Shown here: positions 25,960 to 31,886 of the stretch, one piece after another
Layout: each line of letters begins with the position of its first letter
Position numbering within the stretch: position 1 is the stretch's first letter
Source of the DNA: Mucilaginibacter geliditolerans
Lineage (GTDB): Bacteria; Bacteroidota; Bacteroidia; Sphingobacteriales; Sphingobacteriaceae
Direction: 5' to 3'
NCBI RefSeq assembly: GCF_014200495.1
Contig: NZ_JACHBY010000014.1
Span: 13,174-77,173, forward strand
Length of the DNA: 64,000 nucleotides
Translations under genes and position numbers: made by a program
Notes under the pieces: generated by a model
Seen by the model: the letters and a program-made list of their open reading frames with translations, nothing else
Told to the model about the DNA's origin: nothing
The model's database searches: none

Positions 25960-26066
25960 AAGCCACCGCACCATCGAGATGCAGGACGGGCATATTATCG
26001 ATCACAATAAAAAAATTGACAAATAACATAAATACATTTTTAAAAGCATTATTAAAAATTAAGAAA

Positions 26067-27497
26067 ATGGCAGAAATAGGTTTAAGGAAATGGGTGATCA
26101 CCGGTACCGTTATTATGGGCGCATTGCTGGAGTTAATTGATACGACGGTTGTCAATGTGTCTTTTCCGCAAATCCAGCGGAATCTCGGCGGCGGGTTGAG
26201 CGATGCCGCCTGGATGATCACCGGGTACAGTATTGCGAATGTTATTATTCTACCGATGTCCGGCTGGCTGGGCAACTACTTCGGTCGTAAAAATTATTTT
26301 TTAATATCCATTATTCTGTTTACGCTGGCATCTCTGTTATGCGGGCAGTCACATACCCTTGGCGAGCTGATAGGCTTCCGGATATTGCAGGGGCTCGCCG
26401 GAGGTGGCCTGCTCTCTACGGCACAAGCGATCCTGCTGGATACCTGGCCACATGAACAGGCCAGCACAGCTACCGTCTTGTTTAGCGCAGGCGCCATTTT
26501 TGGTCCTACAGTAGGCCCTGCAATCGGCGGTTATATTATAGACCATGCAGCCTGGCGCTGGATATTTTATGTAAACATTCCTTTTGGGATTTTAGCCGCG
26601 GCCTTCACTTACTGGTTTTTGCGGCCCACACCGCATGCAGGTAAAGGCAAACAAGTCGACTGGTTGGGTATCGGACTGCTGGCATTAACCGTCGGCAGCT
26701 TACAATTCATTTTAGAAAAGGGACAGGACTTTGGATGGTTTTCCAACACTTATATCGTATTGCTGACCATTGTAGCAGTAATCGGACTTATACTGTTTTT
26801 ACGCCGTGAATTAAAAATTGATTACCCGGTGGTCAACTTTAAGATCATGCGCCACAAAAGTTTCGCTGCCGGGATGATCACATCCTTCGTATTTGGAGTG
26901 GCCTTCTACGGATCGTTATTCCTATTTCCGATATTTTGTCAAACCATACTGGGCTTTTCAGCACAAAGAACTGGCTTGTTGCTTGCGCCAAGCGGTCTGT
27001 TTACTTTATTGACCATGCCGGTTGTCGGTGTTTTATTGAAGAAAAAAGTACCTGCACAATTCATAGCAACATTTGGCGCTATCCTCTTTTTTAGCTTTTC
27101 TTTTTGGCTGGGCCATTTTGGAATGTCATCAACCCCGGGTGATTTCTTTTGGCCTTTAGCCTTGCGGGGGGTAGGCATGGCGATGTTATTTGTTCCGATA
27201 CTCAACGTGGCTGTAGCCAATTTACAGGGAGCGGAAATCGGCCAGGGAACCGGCTTGAACAATATGATGCGCCAGTTGGGCGGCTCATTGGGTATCGCGG
27301 TGATCACCATTTTTATCCACTTCCGTTTTTTGTCGCATATACAAGCCCTCCAACCTGTAGCAGGCAGTCTAACGGCTGCTGCTAATAAACAGGGGCTGCT
27401 GCTGACTTATCATGATTCTTACCTGGCAGTAGGCCTCATTATGCTGATAGGAATACCCCTGTTATATATGGCACCGCTTAAAAAGCGCGCGGCATGA
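26067..27497 (+). CDS. DHA2-family (EmrB/QacA-type) 14-helix MFS exporter
   Basis: The start is placed at the ATG at 26067 (MAEIGLRKWVITGTVIMG); an upstream frame extension overlaps tetR 2 and lacks homology. The 476-residue product has the DHA2 features: LLELIDTTVVNVSFPQIQ in TM1, WMITGYSIANVIILPMSGWL in TM2, NYFGRKNYFL (motif A), RILQGLAGGG (motif B) and GPTVGPAIGGYI (antiporter motif C). It would use the proton gradient to expel drugs or other toxic compounds, usually with an HlyD-type adaptor, which is not encoded nearby. It is followed with a 4-bp overlap by a MarR remnant. Confidence 0.9.
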   Translation: MAEIGLRKWVITGTVIMGALLELIDTTVVNVSFPQIQRNLGGGLSDAAWMITGYSIANVIILPMSGWLGNYFGRKNYFLISIILFTLASLLCGQSHTLGELIGFRILQGLAGGGLLSTAQAILLDTWPHEQASTATVLFSAGAIFGPTVGPAIGGYIIDHAAWRWIFYVNIPFGILAAAFTYWFLRPTPHAGKGKQVDWLGIGLLALTVGSLQFILEKGQDFGWFSNTYIVLLTIVAVIGLILFLRRELKIDYPVVNFKIMRHKSFAAGMITSFVFGVAFYGSLFLFPIFCQTILGFSAQRTGLLLAPSGLFTLLTMPVVGVLLKKKVPAQFIATFGAILFFSFSFWLGHFGMSSTPGDFFWPLALRGVGMAMLFVPILNVAVANLQGAEIGQGTGLNNMMRQLGGSLGIAVITIFIHFRFLSHIQALQPVAGSLTAAANKQGLLLTYHDSYLAVGLIMLIGIPLLYMAPLKKRAA

Positions 27498-27691
27498 AAA
27501 TAGACGAAGAAATACAAAGCATTAATTTTGAGGACAATTACCAAAGGGCAGTTACCAATATCCATTACACTTGTGGCTGGTTAAACAATGTTCTGCGAGG
27601 CGAAATGAAAACAAGAGATTTTTTAGTGGGCAATCTTTCCGAAGAAGAGGCCGAAACGTTAAGTAATCTTTTGGACAAAGTGAGGGGATGA
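27494..27691 (+). pseudogene. Internally deleted MarR-type regulator (65 aa)
   Basis: The ATG overlaps the exporter stop (ATGA). The first ~35 residues (MKIDEEIQSINFEDNYQRAV, CGWLNN) match the N-terminal dimerization helix of Bacteroidota MarR proteins, and the last ~25 (NLSEEEAETLSNLLDKVRG) match their C-terminal helix. The winged-helix DNA-binding part (~80 residues) between them is missing, yet the frame is kept. It is either a decayed gene or a dimerization-only product. Homology is by recall of the family pattern. Confidence 0.55.
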
Positions 27692-27724
27692 TTTTACCAA
27701 AAAATTAAAAAATTATTTTATGCT

Positions 27725-27746
27725 TATATTTGTAGCGAGTGTTACA
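27725..27746 (+). promoter_or_regulatory. tetR 3 promoter -7 box overlapped by its operator
   Basis: TATATTTG (27725-27732) fits the Bacteroidota TAnnTTTG box. It overlaps TTTGTAGCGAGTGTTACA (27729-27746), a degenerate copy of the 20-bp palindromes at 28362 and 28390. This suggests autorepression by TetR 3. Confidence 0.6.
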
Positions 27747-27760
27747 TTCAATACAAATTT

Positions 27761-28351
27761 ATGCCTCGGGTTCAATTATTTGATAAGGAAAAAGTATTAA
27801 AAAATGCCATGGAGGTGTTTTGGAAAAAAGGTTTTAACGGTACATCCACTCGCGACCTGGAAAAGGCTACAGGTCTGGGGACTTCCAGTATCTATAATTC
27901 ATTTGGCGATAAAGAGTCTTTATTCTTTGAAACATTGCAATATTACCTGGAAGCTGAAAAGTTTAAAGTCAGTCAAAGCATACAGGGTTCAACATCTGCC
28001 CTTCAGGCCCTCAAAGCGTTAATTGAGTGCCTGCTACATAAAGGAGGTACGGCCGAAATAGAGGTTATGGGTTGCTTCATGGTCAATTCCATTACCGAAC
28101 TGGCTAACCATCATCCCCGGTTAAGTCAATTTGCTATCGACACAAGGACGGGCGCAATTACTAAATTAAAGGAACTTCTTCAAAAGGCGCAGCAACAAGG
28201 TGAAATTCCCAAAGGGAACGATTCAAGTCAACTGGCCGTTTACCTACACACCGTTATCATGGGATTGAAAGTATCCGGCATGCTGGCGACAGATCCAAAA
28301 GAACTACAATCGGTCATTGATATCACCATTCAAAACCTGACAAAATTATGA
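27761..28351 (+). CDS. TetR/AcrR family regulator 3
   Basis: The 196-residue product has the TetR HTH (AMEVFWKKGFNGTSTRDLEK, TGLGTSSIYNSFGDKESLFF) and a C-terminal domain of the YxaF/LmrA-like type (EVMGCFMVNSITELA). Three operator copies surround it: one over its own promoter (27729) and two over the downstream promoter (28362-28409). A half site precedes the SDR gene. It most likely represses itself and the downstream genes; its inducer is unknown. Confidence 0.9.
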   Translation: MPRVQLFDKEKVLKNAMEVFWKKGFNGTSTRDLEKATGLGTSSIYNSFGDKESLFFETLQYYLEAEKFKVSQSIQGSTSALQALKALIECLLHKGGTAEIEVMGCFMVNSITELANHHPRLSQFAIDTRTGAITKLKELLQKAQQQGEIPKGNDSSQLAVYLHTVIMGLKVSGMLATDPKELQSVIDITIQNLTKL

Positions 28352-28361
28352 TGTTTATTTA

Positions 28362-28409
28362 TTTGTAGCGATCGTTACAAATAAATAGATTTGTAGCATA
28401 CGTTACAAA
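28362..28409 (+). promoter_or_regulatory. Promoter with two TetR operators (TTTGTAGCGATCGTTACAAA type)
   Basis: Two 20-bp near-perfect palindromes lie at 28362-28381 and 28390-28409. The first supplies a -33 TTTG (28362-28365), and TAGATTTG (28386-28393) is a consensus TAnnTTTG -7 box overlapping the second. The spacing between boxes is 20 bp, which fits Bacteroidota promoters. Repressor binding would block both promoter elements. Confidence 0.8.
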
Positions 28410-28424
28410 CTAACATCATAAATC

Positions 28425-29624
28425 ATGAACACGATTAACCAAGTAACACCGCAATCGGCGGGGGCATTGGCCTTCAGCCCTGACGGTGTCCTATTCTTAG
28501 GCGATAATAAACTGGGAGCCGTTTTCGCCTTTGAGACCGAACGCGGCCAGGCCCCGGCCTTGCTTGATCCCTTCATTTTCGAATCGATTGACGAGAAGAT
28601 TGCCGCAAAGCTGGGCGTTACAGCCAAAAGCCTGGTGATGAACGGAATGGCAGTCCATCCCGTAACACGCCAGCCATACCTGTCAGTCGGCGTGCGCAAA
28701 GGCGATAGTCTGGAGCCAGCAGTCGTAAGTGTCTCTCTGGATGGGGAGGTTCACCCGTTCGATCTCTCATCGTCAAATGTGACGGTGCACCGATTGACTG
28801 ACGTTCCCGACGAAAACAAGCACTTTAAGTCACGGGCAGGCACTTTCCCATACCCGCCAGCGGAAGTCTTTGAAGCGAAGGCGCGAACACCGCTTCGTTC
28901 TATGACAATTGTGGATTTGAAATTTCACGCTGGAGAAGTTTATGTCGCCGGTGTCTCGAACCAGGAGTTTTCTTCTACTTTGCGCCGGATAACTTATCCG
29001 TTTACCGGTGCGGCCAGTGAGACGCAATTAGAAATTTATCACGTCGCTCATGGCATCTACGAAACCCGCGCGCCGATAAGGGCAATGCAATTTGCCAACA
29101 TCGATGGTGAGGATACACTTGTAGCCGCCTACGCCTGCAGCCCACTCGTTACCATTCCGGTTTCCGAGCTTAATCATGGCGCGAAAATAACGGGTAAAAC
29201 AATCGGCGATATGGGCAACGGTCAACCAATAAGCATGGTTGCCTACCGTGACGGTGATCAGGATAAATTGTTTATCACTATTCTTGGTCGCGGTCCTATG
29301 ATAGTTCCGATTTCCGGAATTAGCTCTGCCGAAGGCTTCACACCTGAGAACCGTCCTGCCCAGGGCCCTATGCTGGATCAACACCCTGCTATGCCTGCCG
29401 GGCCGGTTGGCAAACAAGTGCTATTTGTCGGATCCTCTTTACTGGCTGATTTGTTTAGTGATCGATTCTTTGTCTCGCTGACCCGTTACCCTGATACCGG
29501 CGATCTGACACTTGAAACCCTGATGGTTAGCCCACTTCCCGCAAGGATAGACAAGATCTGGGTTGAGTTCGATTTCCCAGGTGTCGAGTTTTCAATGAAG
29601 CCAAAGGCAGCTCAACACGCATAG
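28425..29624 (+). CDS. Predicted beta-propeller protein of unknown function
   Basis: The 399-residue product has no signal peptide. Repeats such as ALAFSPDGVLFLGDNKLGAV, GMAVHPVTRQPYLSVGV, DLKFHAGEVYVAGVSNQEFS and LVAAYACSPLVTIPVSEL suggest a beta-propeller. I do not know a function for the family; I recall related hypothetical proteins that are mostly exported, so the lack of a signal here is odd. By eye it is richer in GC than its neighbours. It is followed 3 bp later by an Ig-like protein gene, and both lie between TetR-controlled operators and an SDR gene. Confidence 0.6.
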   Translation: MNTINQVTPQSAGALAFSPDGVLFLGDNKLGAVFAFETERGQAPALLDPFIFESIDEKIAAKLGVTAKSLVMNGMAVHPVTRQPYLSVGVRKGDSLEPAVVSVSLDGEVHPFDLSSSNVTVHRLTDVPDENKHFKSRAGTFPYPPAEVFEAKARTPLRSMTIVDLKFHAGEVYVAGVSNQEFSSTLRRITYPFTGAASETQLEIYHVAHGIYETRAPIRAMQFANIDGEDTLVAAYACSPLVTIPVSELNHGAKITGKTIGDMGNGQPISMVAYRDGDQDKLFITILGRGPMIVPISGISSAEGFTPENRPAQGPMLDQHPAMPAGPVGKQVLFVGSSLLADLFSDRFFVSLTRYPDTGDLTLETLMVSPLPARIDKIWVEFDFPGVEFSMKPKAAQHA

Positions 29625-29626
29625 TT

Positions 29627-30322
29627 ATGCAGATCCGCATCTCTCCCGAGGCCAAGGTGCTTCCCACAAATACCTTGCGGTTCTACATACATTTTTCAAG
29701 GCCGGGAGAGGCGCACTTTTATCGTGAGCAGCTCCGGCTGATAAACGAGGGGGGGCAGGTTGTACCTGACCCTTTTCTTGTTCTATCTCAGGAGCTATGG
29801 TCTCGTGATGGGAGCCGCCTGACGGTGCTGATGGAGCCTGGAAGAATTAAACGCGGAATGGGTGAAGACCCTTCTCACGAGCCGGCATTTGTCGTCGGGC
29901 GAATTTACAGCCTTGTCATCACAGCGCTCGGACAAACAGCGCGCCACACCTTCCGTGTAAGCGATCCCGTTCTGGAAGCGATCGACGAGATCGGCTGGCG
30001 TATCGTTTCACCAATGGTGGGGAGCCTCGATCCCGTCGTCGTGCATTTCGACAGGGTTATGGACGCTGCCCTTTGCGAGGATGAGATTAGGATTTTGACA
30101 TCTTCCGGAGAGGTAGTTCAGGCGCGTATATCACTCGCACGGGACGGGACCACAATGCAGTTTATTCCGAGCCACCCCTGGAACGCCGGGGAGCATAGCC
30201 TCGTCGTCTCAGATCGCTTCGAAGACGTTTGCGGCAACAGATTGGGCGAGGCACTGGATCATGACCTGAACGCAGCCGGAAGACCACGGGCCGGGATGAT
30301 CAGTTTTATTCCGCGCAGCTAA
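29627..30322 (+). CDS. Predicted Ig-like (Big_5-type) domain protein of unknown function
   Basis: The 231-residue product starts MQIRISPEAK without a signal peptide. The N-terminal half (LPTNTLRFYIHFSRPGEAHF, LWSRDGSRLTVLMEPGRIKR) and the C-terminal half (SPMVGSLDPVVVHFDRVMD, VSDRFEDVCGNRLG) each resemble SbsA/Big_5 Ig-like domains. It starts 3 bp after the beta-propeller gene, so translation is probably coupled. It shares that gene's higher GC and CTC/GAG-rich codon use, unlike the TetR and SDR genes around it, which points to acquisition as a pair. Confidence 0.6.
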   Translation: MQIRISPEAKVLPTNTLRFYIHFSRPGEAHFYREQLRLINEGGQVVPDPFLVLSQELWSRDGSRLTVLMEPGRIKRGMGEDPSHEPAFVVGRIYSLVITALGQTARHTFRVSDPVLEAIDEIGWRIVSPMVGSLDPVVVHFDRVMDAALCEDEIRILTSSGEVVQARISLARDGTTMQFIPSHPWNAGEHSLVVSDRFEDVCGNRLGEALDHDLNAAGRPRAGMISFIPRS

Positions 30323-30353
30323 AATTGTATTTAATTTCTCTTATAAATAACAC

Positions 30354-30364
30354 ATCGTTACAAA
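30354..30364 (+). promoter_or_regulatory. Half operator before the SDR gene
   Basis: ATCGTTACAAA repeats the right arm of the TetR 3 operators at 28362; the left arm is degenerate. It suggests that the SDR gene had, or still has, its own TetR-controlled promoter 10 bp before the ATG. Confidence 0.45.
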
Positions 30365-30373
30365 GTAAACATT

Positions 30374-31102
30374 ATGAAAAAATTAGAAAATAAAGTCGCT
30401 GTTATTACTGGCGCTACCTCGGGCATGGCCCTGGCAACAGCCAAATTATTCGTAGAAGAAGGCGCTTATGTATTTATTACCGGTCGCAGGCAAAAAGAAC
30501 TGGATGAAGCCGTTGCAGCCATTGGCAGCAATGTGACCGGATTTTTGGGTGATTCGGCAAACCTGTCAGACCTCGACCGCTTATTCGAAACGGTTAAGCG
30601 GGAAAAAGAACATATAGATGTATTGTATGCCAGTGCCGGTGTCGCAGACTTTGTACCCTTTGGAGAGGTCAGTGAAGAAAGCTTTGATAAGCAGTTTAAC
30701 CTCAATGCAAAGGGTACTTTTTTTACAGTGCAAAAGGCGCTCCCATTGCTCCGTGACCACGCGTCTATCATCATGACCGGCACAATAGCCGCAAGAAAAG
30801 GAATGCCAAACCTAAGTGTATATGGTGCCAGCAAGGCCGGCCTTCTGACTTATGCCAAAGCATGGACCAACGAACTAAAATCAAGGGGCATCCGAATTAA
30901 CGTCATTAGTCCAGGCCCAATTGAGACGGCTGCTTTTGAAGGAAAGGATGACATGAAGAAGCACATGGCTTCACTTATTCCGATGGGGCGTATGGGGCAA
31001 TCTGAAGAAATCGCTACTACGGCGCTATTCCTGGCATCAGCAGATTCGAGCTTCATTACAGGTAGTGAAATTTGTGTTGATGGTGGTATGGCACAGGTAT
31101 GA
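30374..31102 (+). CDS. Short-chain dehydrogenase/reductase (SDR)
   Basis: The 242-residue product has the SDR features in order: cofactor loop TGATSGMA (the classical TGxxxGIG with Met-Ala), DSANLSDL, YASAG (NNAG-like), MTGTIAAR (catalytic Ser/Thr region), YGASKAG (YxxxK), SPGPIET and a C-terminal FITGSEICVDGG. An Arg pair (GRR) after beta2 suggests NADP. The substrate is unknown. It is the last gene of the TetR 3 cluster and is followed by a strong hairpin at 31124-31178. Confidence 0.92.
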   Translation: MKKLENKVAVITGATSGMALATAKLFVEEGAYVFITGRRQKELDEAVAAIGSNVTGFLGDSANLSDLDRLFETVKREKEHIDVLYASAGVADFVPFGEVSEESFDKQFNLNAKGTFFTVQKALPLLRDHASIIMTGTIAARKGMPNLSVYGASKAGLLTYAKAWTNELKSRGIRINVISPGPIETAAFEGKDDMKKHMASLIPMGRMGQSEEIATTALFLASADSSFITGSEICVDGGMAQV

Positions 31103-31123
31103 TTTAATTACTAAAGCAAATGA

Positions 31124-31178
31124 TCAATGAAACGTTCTCCTTTTAAAAAGCTAAAAAAATTAGGAGGACGTTCATTGA
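31124..31178 (+). repeat. Long inverted repeat after the SDR gene
   Basis: Arms 31124-31141 (TCAATGA, ACGTTCTCCT) and 31162-31178 (AGGAGGACGTTCATTGA) pair over 17 bp with one G-U and one bulged base. A 20-nt A/T-rich loop lies between. There is no T tract, so it could be an mRNA-end stabiliser or part of the repeat cluster that follows. Confidence 0.65.
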
Positions 31179-31200
31179 TGGCTTTAACAGAAGAAATAAG

Positions 31201-31293
31201 TTTTGGCGTGATATAGCTTCCTGTATTACGCCAAAATCATACAAAAAGAGTGAGTTTTGGCGCGATATAACTTTTTATATCACGCCAAAACTC
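31201..31293 (+). repeat. Tandem pair of related palindromes (TTTTGGCG..GATATA hairpins)
   Basis: Hairpin 1: TTTTGGCGTGATA (31201-31213) with TATTACGCCAAAA (31224-31236). Hairpin 2: GAGTTTTGGCGCGATATA (31252-31269) with TATATCACGCCAAAACTC (31276-31293). The stems share the core TTTTGGCG-GATATA and each has a single G-U type mismatch. The pattern resembles REP/BIME-like elements. Confidence 0.7.
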
Positions 31294-31301
31294 AATAAAG
31301 T

Positions 31302-31388
31302 TGGTTAAATAACAGACTGAATAATCATTAAATGATTCATTTAATGACAAATACAAAAATTGTTCGTTAGTAAAATACAATTTCGTTT
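31302..31388 (+). repeat. Imperfect direct repeat R2 (partner of R1 at 22465)
   Basis: Same ordered blocks as R1: TGGTTAAATAAC, GACTGAA, AAATGA-TCATTT, CAAATACAA and TTAGTAAAATACAATT. No ORF follows within 200 bp, unlike R1. It marks the right edge of the TetR/SDR block. Confidence 0.6.
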
Positions 31389-31585
31389 GATAATAAAATA
31401 CAAAGTAAAAAATGCGTCTAATGTTTTTTTACCTTTTACTAAATGAGATAGGCATATGTTAAGGGGCGGAAGATTTGCAAGATTTATTAAAGTTATGTGA
31501 GTAGTCAAGGAAAACTTGACAGCTGCAAATTTAAAATCTGAAACTTAATGTGATTGTTAAATACGGGGAGATACATTTTTAATTA
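31389..31585 (+). other. Non-coding stretch between R2 and terminator
   Basis: No ORF is seen. It contains a small perfect hairpin GTCAAG-GAAAA-CTTGAC-like (31504-31520) and ends in a strong terminator at 31586, so a small RNA could be encoded, but there is no family match to support it. Confidence 0.25.
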
Positions 31586-31620
31586 TTCAACAGTTCGGTT
31601 TTTCCGAACTGTTGAATTTT
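31586..31620. terminator. Strong hairpin terminator
   Basis: TTCAACAGTTCGG (31586-31598) and CCGAACTGTTGAA (31604-31616) pair perfectly over 13 bp around five T, followed by TTTT. It is A/T-flanked on both sides, so it may work in both directions and insulate the minus-strand primase-helicase gene. Confidence 0.75.
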
Positions 31621-31624
31621 GATA

Positions 31625-31741
31625 AGACCAAAAGACTATTTCAATTTTTTAAAATATGTTACAGTTGTGTTACAGCTCAATTTTGACCTTTCAAAAATAA
31701 TCCGTAAATTGGCCTTTGTAAATCAGAAACGATGATTTGCC
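31625..31741 (+). repeat. 117-bp direct repeat, left copy
   Basis: Aligns without gaps to 36654-36770, about 80% identical by eye. Shared blocks include AGACCAAAAGACTATTT, the TGTTACAG pair (31657 and 31668), CAGCTCAATTTTGA, GTAAATTGGC and TGTAAATCAGAAACG. It is followed at 31769-31778 by CTCATAATCT, the core of the tRNA-Met anticodon loop also seen at 12253 and 36798. The distance from the first TGTTAC to the core is 112 bp in both copies. These features suggest an element-end (att) module. Confidence 0.85.
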
Positions 31742-31886
31742 TCATGGTAAGTTGGTTACCCCGAAAGCCTCATAATCTGAGCCTTTAAATAACCAGTCAA
31801 TTTTTATTTTCTTGAAACCAACTAAGCCGATTCCATCCAAAGTTTTCACGATCATTATGAAATTGGTTTGCAATCTGGGCATTAAA

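Noticed and set aside
28403..29417. Several minus-strand ORFs in the beta-propeller gene
   Set aside because: High-GC coding sequence commonly yields long antisense frames; the plus-strand frame has the propeller repeats and a promoter.
31201..31293. CRISPR array
   Set aside because: Only two palindromic units, no regular spacers and no cas genes in the window.
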